64,000 nt of DNA from NCBI GenBank assembly GCA_016713135.1, contig JADJPR010000022.1:388202-452201 (forward strand), written 5' to 3'. This document shows positions 1 through 9,153 of the stretch, in pieces (the first letter of the stretch is position 1; each line of letters begins with the position of its first letter). This DNA is from Rhodanobacteraceae bacterium (lineage in GTDB: Bacteria; Pseudomonadota; Gammaproteobacteria; Xanthomonadales; SZUA-5). The notes under the pieces are model-generated. The model did no database searches, was not told the origin of the DNA, and worked only from the letters and a program-made list of their open reading frames with translations. The position numbers were made by a program, and so were the translations under genes.

Positions 1-819
1 GAGACCCTGATGTGCTGCGCCACACCACTGGAAGATCTCGAGATCGAGGTCCCGGTCGAATCTCTGGGCGCCGCGGCGCGCAGCGCACCGCGCCAGTGGC
101 CGGCGCGTGTGGAGCGGCTGGAGCGCCTGGGCCCGAATGTCATGCGCGTGTGGCTGTCGCTGCCGGGCGATGAGCGGATCCAGTTCGCCGCCGGTCAGTA
201 CCTCAACATCGTGCTGGAGGACGGCCAGCGCCGCGCCTTCTCCTTCGCCAACCCGCCGCAGGACAATGCGCTGATCGAGCTGCATATCCGCCTGATCCCG
301 GGCGGACGCTTCACCACCCATGTGTTTTCGGAAATGCGCGTCGGCGATGCGCTCGCCATCGAGGGACCGCTGGGCGGGTTCACGCTGCACGCCGGCGACA
401 AGCCGATCCTGCTGGTCGCCGGCGCCACCGGGTTCGCACCGATCAAGAGCATCCTCGAAGACGCCTTCGCGCGCGGCATCCAGCGTCCGATGCAACTGTA
501 CTGGGGCGTCAGTCACCCGCAGGACCTGTACCTGCTCGAGAGCATCGAGCGCTGGCAGCGCGAGCACCCGAACTTCCGCTTCACCACGGTGCTGTCGGAA
601 CCCGCGAATGCCCCGGACTGGGCCGGTCGCACCGGAATGGTCCACCAGGCAATGCTCCAGGACCATCCGGACCTCGGCGGCTTCGAGGTCTACCTGTGCG
701 GGTCGGTGAAGATGGTCGACAGCGCCCTGCCCGACTTTCTGGCACACGGCCTGGGGCCGAATGCCTGCTTCACGGACGCCTTCCATCCGGCCGCCACGGT
801 CCACCCGACCGGGGGATGA
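1..819 (+). CDS. 2Fe-2S/FAD/NAD(P)H reductase (CDP-6-deoxy-glucoseen reductase-like), 5' partial
   Basis: The frame is open from base 1, so the N-terminus lies outside the window. The first visible residues (ETLMCC, then a PLEDLEIEV stretch) look like the end of a plant-type 2Fe-2S ferredoxin domain with its last cysteine. An FNR-type reductase follows: an RAFSFANPP flavin-binding motif near visible residue 78, GPLGGFTL, a nucleotide-binding VAGATGFAPIKS, and a C-terminal VYLCGSVKMV. Family members pass electrons from NAD(P)H through FAD to the iron-sulfur centre, and relatives are annotated as CDP-6-deoxy-delta-3,4-glucoseen reductases or phenol-hydroxylase-type reductases. The physiological partner cannot be told. 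The gene converges on the UbiA-family gene, 23 bases away. Confidence 0.8.
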   Translation, partial: ETLMCCATPLEDLEIEVPVESLGAAARSAPRQWPARVERLERLGPNVMRVWLSLPGDERIQFAAGQYLNIVLEDGQRRAFSFANPPQDNALIELHIRLIPGGRFTTHVFSEMRVGDALAIEGPLGGFTLHAGDKPILLVAGATGFAPIKSILEDAFARGIQRPMQLYWGVSHPQDLYLLESIERWQREHPNFRFTTVLSEPANAPDWAGRTGMVHQAMLQDHPDLGGFEVYLCGSVKMVDSALPDFLAHGLGPNACFTDAFHPAATVHPTGG

Positions 820-842
820 GCCTCATCCGCAAGCGATGTCAC

Positions 843-1811
843 TCAGGGCCGCCACCACAGGCCCAGGGTCATCGCCACGGCTGCAATGTGCGCGGCAGCG
901 ATGGTCTGCCGGATGGCGGTCGCAAGCAACTGCGGGCGGCTCGCGTCGCGCAGCAGCGCGCGCGCTGCACTGATGGCCGGCACCAGCGCGAGCAAACCCA
1001 GCGCGGCGCCGCGCGGAAGCAGGCCCAGCGCCACCGGAACGAGGATTGCCGCCGCCGCCAGCGCCAGGATCAGCACATAACCCCAGCACGCCTGCTCGGG
1101 CTCCAGACGCGCCACCCAGTGCAACTTGCCCGCGGCGATATCGGCCTCGCGATCAGGAAACTGGTTGATGTACAGGATGTTGGTGGTCAGCAGCGCGTAT
1201 GCGATTCCTGCCAGCATCGGCGTTTGCGAGAACTGCCCCCGCTGCACGAAATCCGCACCGACGACCACCAGCCAGAAGGCCAAGGCAACGCATGCTTCGC
1301 CGAATCCGCGACTGTTCAATTGCAACGGTGGCGATGAATAGGCCCAGCCCACCAGCAACCCGGCCAGTCCGATGCCGAGCAGTCCGCCTCCAGACCGCAG
1401 GACCAGCAGACATCCGCCGATAGTCGTCACCGCGAAGAGCGCCATTGCGTAGCGGCGGGTCTGCGTGGGGGTGAACACGCCGTTCTGGATGAAACGCGAT
1501 CCTCCAGTGTACGGGAATAGCCTCCCGATGTTCATCGCGTCCGTGCCGTTCAGGTGGTCGCAGTAGTCATTGTGGACGTTGACCGCTGCGTGCGCGCACA
1601 ACGCGAGGAGCATCGTCGCGGCCGCGGCGATGCCATCGACCGCGCCTCCGCCAGCGACGGCAGCCGCGATTCCGAGCAGACAACCGGCCAGTGTGATCGT
1701 CAGGAAGGCCGGACGCGTGGCCAGCAGGTAGCGTCCTATCGGGTGGCTGACCGTCGCGACCGTCGGTTCGCCCTCTTGCAGAAGTTCCGGGGCGGCAGGT
1801 TGCTCAGCCAT
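843..1811 (-). CDS. UbiA-family prenyltransferase (MenA-like)
   Basis: A 322-residue integral membrane protein with about eight hydrophobic segments. It carries the two aspartate motifs of UbiA prenyltransferases: NVHNDYCDHLNGTD near residue 80 and NQFPDREADIAAGK near residue 215. These bind the Mg-diphosphate of the polyprenyl donor. Enzymes of this family attach an isoprenoid chain to an aromatic acceptor in quinone, heme or related pathways. The NDxxDxxxGTD form is closest to MenA (dihydroxynaphthoate polyprenyltransferase), but no other men genes are visible, so the acceptor is left open. It is transcribed away from the cytochrome cluster that starts at 2069. Confidence 0.75.
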   Translation of the reverse strand: MAEQPAAPELLQEGEPTVATVSHPIGRYLLATRPAFLTITLAGCLLGIAAAVAGGGAVDGIAAAATMLLALCAHAAVNVHNDYCDHLNGTDAMNIGRLFPYTGGSRFIQNGVFTPTQTRRYAMALFAVTTIGGCLLVLRSGGGLLGIGLAGLLVGWAYSSPPLQLNSRGFGEACVALAFWLVVVGADFVQRGQFSQTPMLAGIAYALLTTNILYINQFPDREADIAAGKLHWVARLEPEQACWGYVLILALAAAAILVPVALGLLPRGAALGLLALVPAISAARALLRDASRPQLLATAIRQTIAAAHIAAVAMTLGLWWRP

Positions 1812-1930
1812 GTTGGCTCCCGATGCGCTTCTGCACGGGCCGGGTCAGGTCTGCATCGCGGGTGAGACTGACGCATCCCCCGCACGATGAGGCAGCGTGG
1901 TCAGTCCGTGCATTCCCGCCCCCGCCGTTC

Positions 1931-1944
1931 TTGACTATCCTCAA
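1931..1944. promoter_or_regulatory. weak FNR/ANR-like box
   Basis: TTGACTATCCTCAA matches the FNR/ANR palindrome TTGAT-N4-ATCAA with one mismatch in each half. It lies about 130 bases upstream of the nine-heme cytochrome start. It is weaker than the box at 5537 and is listed because both precede cytochrome units. Confidence 0.25.
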
Positions 1945-2068
1945 CACGGATCCGTCACGCAACGAGCAGAGTCTGAACCTGTGCTCGACCGTCCGGACGA
2001 AGGCCCTGTGCCACGCGGCAACCGTACGCCGGCCTGCAATGCTGACTCACTCAAACCTGGAATCGGCG

Positions 2069-3469
2069 ATGAGTACTTCCTCCCCTGCATCGCGACGCTG
2101 GCACTGGCTCCTGGCTGGAACACTGGCCCTGGCGCTGGCTGTACCGTTCGCGCCGGTGCTCGCGCAGGACGAGCAGGAGGAGCCCGAAGAAGAGATCGAA
2201 CTTGCGGAAGAAGACGTCGCCTGCCTGGAATGTCACGACGATCCCAAGCTCTCGGCCAAGCTCGAGAGTGGCGAGACGATCTCCCTGCACATCTCGACCG
2301 AGGCGTTCCTGAGTTCGATGCACAACGAGAATAGTTGTGCCGACTGTCATTACGAAATCGACATCGAGACCCACGGCAAGGGAGAGATTGCGATCGCCAG
2401 CAAGCGCGATCTCGGCGTTGCCATGGCCGACATCTGCCAGGACTGCCACAAGAAGAAATACCGCGAGTACGATGACAGCGTGCACGCCATGCTGATCGAG
2501 CAGGGAAGCGAGAAGGCGCCGATGTGCGCCGATTGCCATAATCCGCACACCGTGCGTTCGTGGAAGCTTGCGGAACCGGCAGCGGCAATGCCCTGCGGCA
2601 AGTGCCATAAGGATGTATTCGAGGCTGCCGCCAATGACGTGCATGGCATGGCAGCCGGAAACCAGCAGAATCCGGCGCCGGTGTGTTCGGGATGCCATCA
2701 GGCGCACGGCGTTAAAGCGGCATCGCTGGGCACCGCGCTGCGGGACACCTGCCTCGAGTGCCATGACGACGCGGCTGCCAGGCACAAGGTCTGGCTGCCC
2801 AACGCCGAGCGCCATTTCGAGTCCATTTCCTGCCCCGCATGCCATGCCCCGACGGCTGAGCGCCGCGTGAACCTGCGCCTGTTCCAGGGGGCCGGCGCAG
2901 ATCAGCAGCAGATGCTGGAGGAGTCCGGCGTGCCGCAATTCGTGAAGCTGGCCAAGGAGATCGACAAGAAGGATCTCGGCCTGGACGGCAGCGAGCTGCG
3001 CGCACTGCTGAAACAGGTCGCGGGAGACGGTGCCAACGGCAAGGTGGTACTGCGCGGACGTCTGGAAGTCAGTTCCGCGGTGCAGGCGCACCAGTTGGCG
3101 GACAAATCCAAGGCGCTCGCTGACTGCACGATGTGCCATCAGGCTGGGGCGCAACCCTTCACCAGCGTCAACCTGACGATTGCCGGGCCAGACGGGCGTC
3201 CTCTGCGCCACGACGTGCAAACCGAGGTGCTGAACTCGCTGCAATCGCTGGACTCGGTGCAGGGCTTCTATGTCCTTGGAAGCACCAGGATCAAGTTGCT
3301 CGATTACCTGCTGGTGCTGGTGGTACTCGGCCTGGGTGGCGGGCTGGCCGCCCATGCCAGTGCACGTTTCGTATTCCGCCGCATTCGCGAAAAGCAGGCT
3401 CGGAAGGCACTTGCAGGCTCTGCGGATGCCGCCAGCCAGTCATCAACTGGCGACAGTGGAAAGGCGTGA
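2069..3469 (+). CDS. nine-heme membrane-anchored cytochrome c (split CbcL-like subunit)
   Basis: The frame is open from 1823, but the ATG at 2069 begins a clear signal peptide (RRWHWLLAGTLALALAV, cleavage near VLAQ) and is preferred; ATG 2039 is an alternative. The mature protein starts with an acidic stretch and has nine CXXCH motifs (CLECH, CADCH, CQDCH, CADCH, CGKCH, CSGCH, CLECH, CPACH, CTMCH). One transmembrane helix (YLLVLVVLGLGGGLAA) and a basic tail follow near residue 435. It should be a periplasmic electron carrier held in the inner membrane. The next gene, 28 bases downstream, is a HydC/FdnI-like cytochrome b. In Geobacter CbcL, a nine-heme domain and such a cytochrome b are fused, so this pair resembles a two-gene version of that quinone-linked module. 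The link to CbcL is inference from domain order and heme number. Confidence 0.85.
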   Translation: MSTSSPASRRWHWLLAGTLALALAVPFAPVLAQDEQEEPEEEIELAEEDVACLECHDDPKLSAKLESGETISLHISTEAFLSSMHNENSCADCHYEIDIETHGKGEIAIASKRDLGVAMADICQDCHKKKYREYDDSVHAMLIEQGSEKAPMCADCHNPHTVRSWKLAEPAAAMPCGKCHKDVFEAAANDVHGMAAGNQQNPAPVCSGCHQAHGVKAASLGTALRDTCLECHDDAAARHKVWLPNAERHFESISCPACHAPTAERRVNLRLFQGAGADQQQMLEESGVPQFVKLAKEIDKKDLGLDGSELRALLKQVAGDGANGKVVLRGRLEVSSAVQAHQLADKSKALADCTMCHQAGAQPFTSVNLTIAGPDGRPLRHDVQTEVLNSLQSLDSVQGFYVLGSTRIKLLDYLLVLVVLGLGGGLAAHASARFVFRRIREKQARKALAGSADAASQSSTGDSGKA

Positions 3470-3497
3470 CGCCTGACCGGAAATCCAGGAGAGCATC

Positions 3498-4169
3498 ATG
3501 GCAAAGCTGTACATTCACCCCCTGCCGATCCGGATATGGCACTGGCTGAACGCACTGGGGATCATCCTCCTGATATTGACTGGCCTGCAGATCCGGTATG
3601 CCGGACTGTTCGACCTGATGTCATTCAGGAACGCTGTGCGGCTGCACAACTGGACTGGGTTTTTCGTGGCAGCAAATTTCCTGCTGTGGTTCTTTTATTA
3701 TGCCTTTTCCGACCGCATCAAGGTTTATCTGCCAGAGTTGAATCCGAGGAAGTACTTCCCGGCAATGTTCCGGCAAGTCTATTACTACGCCTATGGCATC
3801 CTTCGCGGGGAACCCAATCCCTACCGCGTGACCGTTTATGGCAAGTTCAATCCGATGCAGGCAATGACCTACCAGGTCGTCATGCTGGTGCTCCTGCCGC
3901 TGCAGTTTTTCACTGGCCTGCTGCTGTGGGATGTCACCGGGTTCAGCAACCAGATCGACATGCTGGGCGGAATCCGCATCGTCTCCACCGTGCACATGCT
4001 GCTGTCGATCGCCTTCGTGGCCTTCCTCCTTCCACACCTCTACCTGGTCACGCTCGGGCATACGTTTGGCGCCCACACCAAGGGCATGATCACCGGCTAT
4101 GAGGATGTCGATGACGAACCTGCAAACGCGCCAGCGGCAGCGACCGCCCCGGCGTCAAGCGAGCACTGA
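3498..4169 (+). CDS. cytochrome b561/HydC-FdnI-like membrane subunit
   Basis: A 223-residue protein with four hydrophobic helices. Histidines sit in the positions usual for diheme cytochrome b subunits of hydrogenases and formate dehydrogenases: IRIWHWLN in helix 1, RLHNWTGFF in helix 2, and STVHMLLS with LLPHLYLVTLGH in the last two. Such subunits exchange electrons between the quinone pool and a periplasmic cytochrome or enzyme. The ribosome binding site AGGAGA precedes the ATG. The C-terminus is alanine- and proline-rich. It lies directly behind the nine-heme cytochrome, which is the likely redox partner. Confidence 0.85.
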   Translation: MAKLYIHPLPIRIWHWLNALGIILLILTGLQIRYAGLFDLMSFRNAVRLHNWTGFFVAANFLLWFFYYAFSDRIKVYLPELNPRKYFPAMFRQVYYYAYGILRGEPNPYRVTVYGKFNPMQAMTYQVVMLVLLPLQFFTGLLLWDVTGFSNQIDMLGGIRIVSTVHMLLSIAFVAFLLPHLYLVTLGHTFGAHTKGMITGYEDVDDEPANAPAAATAPASSEH

Positions 4170-4596
4170 AACAGGAGCCGCCATGAACGGCGGCACGCAC
4201 AACGCATATGCTTGCCCTGTGAGAGTTCCGGTCGCCCCTCGCGGTGCGCTTGTTCGCGCATCGAACCGTGACACTCGCAAGATCGCGGACTGTGTTTTTG
4301 GACGCAAAGGACGCAAAGGAAATCAAACGCGATACAGCGCTGGGGTATCCCCGGCACTTGCTGTCTTTGCGTCCTTTGCGTCCTTTGCGTACTCAATCAC
4401 AGGGTCGTCGTTTCGCACGGGCTGAAAATGTATGAAATTCAACACCTTGGCGTATGTTCGGTGAGAGTTCCGGTCGCCCTTGGCGGTGCGCTTGTTCGCG
4501 CATCGAACTGGAGGGCACGAGGGCACGCAAGAGCCGGTTCGGTGCGAAGGAGCGCCTTTGCGTGCCCTCGTGCCCTCCGATCTTGTCATCGCTAAA
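4170..4596. repeat. intergenic direct and inverted repeats
   Basis: No gene is supported here. A 45-bp direct repeat (gagagttccggtcgccc onward) occurs at 4220-4267 and 4461-4508 with two or three differences. A 21-bp perfect inverted repeat occupies 4510-4530 and 4558-4578. CGCAAAGGA units at 4299-4320 are inverted against TCCTTTGCG units at 4364-4391. The block could be REP-like or the footprint of past insertions. It separates the cytochrome b gene from the small cytochrome gene. Confidence 0.7.
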
Positions 4597-4749
4597 TCAA
4601 TGCCTTGCCTCTTCGTCCAGTCTCGGGTCCTTTCCCTGAAGCAGTTTCGCCAGCCCCACCACCGGCATCAAGGCCATGTAGCCCAGCGCAAACAGTGGCG
4701 ACAACAGGAACAGGACAACCTGTTTGAGGCGCAACATGAGCGTCGACAT
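4597..4749 (-). CDS. small single-helix membrane protein (50 aa)
   Basis: This short frame starts at ATG 4749, preceded by GGGGAG at a workable distance. It encodes a basic start, one hydrophobic segment (VVLFLLSPLFALGYMALM) and a charged tail ending in DEEARH. The composition is that of a real one-pass membrane peptide, and the gene lies antisense between the two cytochrome units. I do not recognise a family. It could be a small regulator or a chance frame. Confidence 0.45.
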   Translation of the reverse strand: MSTLMLRLKQVVLFLLSPLFALGYMALMPVVGLAKLLQGKDPRLDEEARH

Positions 4750-4982
4750 GGTAAGCAGATCTCCCCATTGACAGGATTCGCCAGCTCAGTGGCAATCTAC
4801 CCTGATGGCGCCTGCACGGGTTGACAGCAGTCAAGATTCCCGAAGCCCGGGCACGTTAGTGTTCACGCAGGTCATTGCCAGCTGGCATGGCAAGATCGAC
4901 GCGCCGTCACCCCGCGCGGCGTGGGAAACCCGGCGTTGGCTGCACATCCATCCCAGTTGGCCTTCCAGGCAAGGAGCAATCC

Positions 4983-5324
4983 ATGAAGTTGACCAAGACT
5001 CTGGCTATCACGAGCTCTCTCCTCTTCGCTTTCGCCGCAATGAGTCCCGCCGAGGCTGCCGTCGACGCCAAGGCTGCCGAGGCCCTGATGAAGAGCAATC
5101 GTTGCGGCAGCTGCCACCATGCCACCAAGGACAAGTCCGGCCCGTCGCTGAAGAAGATCGCGGCAGACCTCAAAGGCAAGGCCGACGCGGAAGAGCAGAT
5201 CATCACCATGATCACCACCGGCCCCATGGTCGAGATCGATGGCGAGAAGGAAGAGCACAAGAAGATCAAGACCACCGATCAGGCTCAGCTGAAGAACCTC
5301 GCTCAGTGGCTGCTGGCGCACTGA
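4983..5324 (+). CDS. small periplasmic cytochrome c (class I)
   Basis: A 113-residue protein with a signal peptide (LAITSSLLFAFAAMSPAEA), one heme site RCGSCH and a likely distal methionine in TTGPMVEIDG. It resembles cytochrome c551/c552-type monoheme carriers. An AAGGAG site precedes the ATG by 6 bases. It sits between the inner-membrane cytochrome pair and the decaheme-porin pair, so a shuttle role across the periplasm is plausible. A terminator follows directly, which makes it the end of its transcript. Confidence 0.85.
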   Translation: MKLTKTLAITSSLLFAFAAMSPAEAAVDAKAAEALMKSNRCGSCHHATKDKSGPSLKKIAADLKGKADAEEQIITMITTGPMVEIDGEKEEHKKIKTTDQAQLKNLAQWLLAH

Positions 5325-5351
5325 CCGGCTGACCCGATCCGAGTACTTCAA

Positions 5352-5386
5352 ACGGAGCAGGCCACTCAGCCTGCTCCGTTTTTTTT
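5352..5386 (+). terminator. Rho-independent terminator after the small cytochrome c gene
   Basis: The stem ACGGAGCAGG pairs with CCTGCTCCGT across an 8-base loop and is followed by a run of eight or more T. It lies 27 bases behind the stop codon and separates this gene from the decaheme unit. Confidence 0.9.
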
Positions 5387-5536
5387 GCCCCGCGTGCGCC
5401 GTCCATGGGTTGGGTCGGCCCTGGCGACGGACGGCCGCCCTTGCTTCTTCGATGTTCCCCGTGCCCGGCAGATGCAGACGACATCGACCTGCCTTCGCTT
5501 GCTGGTTCAGGCACAGGTACCGATTTTCACGGCGAA

Positions 5537-5550
5537 TTGACCTTGATCAA
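5537..5550. promoter_or_regulatory. FNR/ANR-type binding site
   Basis: TTGACCTTGATCAA matches the consensus TTGAT-N4-ATCAA at all but one of the ten conserved positions; TTGAC-N4-ATCAA variants are common in ANR sites. It lies behind the terminator at 5352-5386 and about 250 bases before the decaheme start. A class II promoter would then start near 5585, leaving a leader of about 210 bases. The -10 element is not clear by eye. Confidence 0.6.
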
Positions 5551-5797
5551 TACTCGGATCGGCGACTAGGTTCAGCGTTGCTGAACATAAGACCAGGGCG
5601 CAGGACCTCGACCAGATGGACACCAGCACGCTCATGGACATGACGATGGACCTTGGACCGGCCGCAACCTCGGTCCCGCCATTCGCAGCGTGCAACGAGT
5701 TTGCTGGGGCAACCAGGTACAAGCCGGCTTGATCCGTCTTTGGCCGGATCGACGTCAACACTCAAATGTTGAATTGAAGAGTTACAAGGAGGGGACC

Positions 5798-6736
5798 ATG
5801 CGGACGTTCGGAAAGGCAACCCCAGGTGCGCTGTTCACGGGGTTGGCCCTGTTGCTCGGCTCCTGGATTTCCGGGACAGCGATTGCCGCCGAGGCTGGAA
5901 ATGGCCCGGATGATCCCGGCTTCAAGAAGTGCGTCCGCTGTCATGACGAGACTTCCGAACACCCGGTGCTCTCGATCCTCCTTACCAAGCACGGCATGGT
6001 GGCCGACAGCCGCACGCCGATGGCCGACGATGCCTGCGTGACCTGCCATGGCCCCAGCGTCGCCCATATCAAGGATGACGAGGTGCTGCCGGACATCACC
6101 TTCGAGGAGAAGGACGCCGAGATCAGCAATGGCCAGTGCCAGTCCTGCCACAACGGCAAGCAGTTGATGCATTGGCAAGGTAGCCGGCATGAGGCCGAGA
6201 ACCTGCGCTGCATCGACTGCCATTCCGTGCATGTGGCGCAGGATCCGGTGCTGGACAAGACCATGCAACCGGACGTTTGCCTGACCTGCCACCAGGATCA
6301 GCGCGCCGCCATGACCAAGCCCTTCCGCCACCCGATCCGCGAAGGCGAGATGAGCTGCACGGGTTGCCACAATCCACACGGTTCAATGAGCCAGGGCAAT
6401 CTGGCGCGCAATACGGTCAATGAAACCTGCAACAACTGCCACGCCGACAAGCGCGGCCCGATGTTGTGGGAACACCAGCCGGTCACCGAGGACTGCACGA
6501 TCTGCCACTCGCCGCATGGCTCCGTCCACGCCGGCATGCTCAAGCAGCGCGGGCCCTGGCTGTGCCAGACCTGCCACCTTGCCAACCAGCACCCGAGCAC
6601 GGCCTACAGTGGAACCGGCCTGCCCGGCGCCACGCGGCCCTCGGGCGCGCAGCAGATGCTGCACAAGAACTGCATGAACTGCCACGGTGAAGTGCACGGT
6701 TCCAACCATCCGTCCGGCCCGCGCTTCACGCGCTGA
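5798..6736 (+). CDS. decaheme periplasmic cytochrome c, MtrA/PioA/DmsE type
   Basis: The ATG at 5798 follows a strong AAGGAGGGG site, so the 36 codons open upstream are not used. A signal peptide (ALFTGLALLLGSWISGTAIA) precedes about 290 residues with ten CXXCH motifs, several in the CHNPHG, CHSPHG and CHGEVHG contexts seen in DmsE/MtrA proteins. Family members plug the MtrB porin from the periplasmic side and carry electrons across the outer membrane. The porin gene follows 30 bases later. The length (312 aa) fits MtrA and DmsE, not the longer PioA. Confidence 0.92.
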   Translation: MRTFGKATPGALFTGLALLLGSWISGTAIAAEAGNGPDDPGFKKCVRCHDETSEHPVLSILLTKHGMVADSRTPMADDACVTCHGPSVAHIKDDEVLPDITFEEKDAEISNGQCQSCHNGKQLMHWQGSRHEAENLRCIDCHSVHVAQDPVLDKTMQPDVCLTCHQDQRAAMTKPFRHPIREGEMSCTGCHNPHGSMSQGNLARNTVNETCNNCHADKRGPMLWEHQPVTEDCTICHSPHGSVHAGMLKQRGPWLCQTCHLANQHPSTAYSGTGLPGATRPSGAQQMLHKNCMNCHGEVHGSNHPSGPRFTR

Positions 6737-6766
6737 CCTCAACGCCGATCGCATGCGAGATATGCC

Positions 6767-9084
6767 ATGAACATCCAGCACAAATTGCTGAGCAAGGCCA
6801 TTCGCGAAGTACTCAGCCGCGGCACGCTCTGGGCGGCGATTCTGGCCGCTGCCCTTGCCAGCGGGAGCCTTTGCGCTCAGGACGCCGACGAGGCGGATGA
6901 CGAAGCCGATGACACGGACCTGATGCTTGAAGAGCAGACCGTCGTCAAGAACTATGTCGAGGTCGGCCTCGGCAACGTCTCCGATTCCTCCTATCGCTTC
7001 GGTCGTTACACGGGGATGGAGGATGAGGGCCTGTTCCCGGTCGTCAACGTCGACATCTTCCGGCGCGGCCCTTGGGACGGCGACGACGCCGGCTACTGGC
7101 GCCTGACCGGTCGCAACCTCGGCCTCGACTCGCGGGACCTCGCCTTCGAAGCGGGCCGCCAGGGCGCCTGGAACTTCCACGTCGGATTCGACCAGATCCC
7201 GCATTACCAGTTGCAAGATACTCAGACGATCTTCCAAGGCGCGGGCAGCACCAACCTGAGCCTGCCGACCGGCTGGGTGGCGGGGCAGACCACGGCCACG
7301 ATGACCCAACTCGTGCCCAATTTGCGCACCTTCGCCATCGAGCACAAGCGCGAACGGTTCGATATCGGTGGCGATGTCGTGCTGCCATCGGGCTGGAGCT
7401 TCGAGGTCAACTACAACCTCGAACAGAAAGAAGGCAACAAGACCATCGCGCTGACCATCGGCAGTTCCGGCGGCAACCCGCGCGCGATCATCGCGCCGGA
7501 GCCGGTGGACTATGAAACGCGCACGGTAGATGCGGCGTTGAGCTTTGCCGACACGACCAAGCAGCTCACGCTCGGTTACTACGGCTCGTTCTTCGACAAC
7601 GGCAACAACTCGCTGATCTGGCAGAACCCTACTCCAGCATCAACGGCTGGACGCCGACCGCGCAGGTGGGCTACCCGAACGGCCTGGGGCAGATGCACCT
7701 GGAGCCGGACAACGACTTCCACCAGTTGAACCTGAGCGGCGGCTGGAGCTTCTCCAAGACCACCCGGCTCAGCGGCGAGGTTTCCATCGGCCGCGGCACG
7801 CAGGACCAGGCGTTCCTGCCGTACACGATCAATCCCTTGCTGGCAGCCACGATCACCCAACCGTTGCCGGTGGATTCGCTCGACGGCGAAGTCGACACCA
7901 CCCACATCGCACTGCGGTTCACGACGCGGCCCTTCGACTCGCTGACCCTGGGCGCCAGCTACAAGTTCGACGAGCGCGACAACAAGACGCACCATCACGA
8001 GTTCGTCTACATCGGCGGCGATTCGTTGGCGCAGAACGTGGCCGCCACCAGTGGGCAACGGCGCTACAACGAACCCAAGAGTTACCAGGATGAGTACTTC
8101 AAGCTGGACAGCAACTGGAATGCCACCGACTGGCTGCGCGTGACCGGCGAGGCGCGCTGGCGTCAGACCGAGCGCCCGCACCAGGGGCGCGAGGAGATAG
8201 ACGAGGACCTCTACACGTTGAATTTTGCGATCGACACTGGCGGCTTCATCAACGGCGGCCTGCGCATGAGCAGTTCCGATCGCGATGGCGGCAGCGAGTA
8301 CCTGGGCTACGAGACCCTGATCGGCGGCTACGCTCCGGGTTACTACAACACGCTGCAGCCGTTCGTCGATGGCTTCCCGTTCGAGAACCACCCGGACCTG
8401 CGCAAGTTCAACCAGGCCGACCGCGAGCGCAAGGATGGCGAGTTGTACGCGAGCTTCATGCCGGTCGAGGAAGTGTCGCTCAGCGCCAGCGTCAGCTATG
8501 CCGAGGACGATTACGACAACTCCCTGAAAGGCCTGACTTTCTCCCGCGTCAGTGCCTACAACGTGGACGTTGCCTGGTCGCCGAGTTCAGCGGTTTCCGC
8601 GTATGCCTTCGCATCTGAAGAACGCTACAAGAACGACCAGAACGGCTCGTCCTTCGGCGGCGCCACCCGCGGCGTGCAGATCTACGACCCGGCGCGGGCG
8701 TGGAACGTCAAGAGCCGCGACTCCGTATTCACCTACGGCTTTGGATTCAACGCGAAGTTCATGGAAGACAAGCTGACCGTCGGCGTCGACTGGGTGGATT
8801 CGGATGCCGAATCCGATGTACTCACCACCGTGGGTTCTGGCTTGACTGCACGTGCGCTACCCACCTCGGAAAGCGACCTGACCTCGGCAAGTCTGTACGG
8901 CGATTACGCTTGGCGCCGCAACATCGTCTTTCGTCTGCGCTTCGCCTACGAACAGTTCGAATCCACTGACTGGGCGGTCGACAACGCCCCGCCCGACCAG
9001 TTGGCCAATGTCATCACGATGGGCGGCAGCAGCCCCGACTACGATGTGTGGGTGACCACCTTCAGTGTCGGATACCGCTTCTGA
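6767..9084 (+). CDS. MtrB/PioB-family outer-membrane porin, frameshifted as sequenced
   Basis: Two overlapping frames (6767-7729 and 7666-9084) form one protein of about 772 residues. The first ends its sensible sequence at SLIWQNP, and the second continues at YSSINGW if one base is added to the CCC at 7627-7629. The N-terminus has a long signal peptide (to SLCAQ) and an acidic linker. The rest alternates in the way of a large beta-barrel and ends in FSVGYRF, a typical outer-membrane C-terminus. MtrB/PioB porins sheathe the decaheme MtrA-type cytochrome. The N-terminal CXXC motif of Shewanella MtrB is not present. The frameshift may be a homopolymer error or a true inactivation. Confidence 0.85.
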
Positions 9085-9092
9085 GTCGAACC

Positions 9093-9118
9093 GGGAACCC
9101 GCCACAAGGCGGGTTCCC
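9093..9118 (+). terminator. hairpin behind the porin gene
   Basis: A perfect 11-bp stem GGGAACCCGCC/GGCGGGTTCCC with a 4-base ACAA loop starts 8 bases behind the stop codon. There is no strong T run, so termination may be partial. Confidence 0.6.
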
Positions 9119-9153
9119 TGCTTCCGGGGTTTCGAGATCGATGGTTGCCAGCC

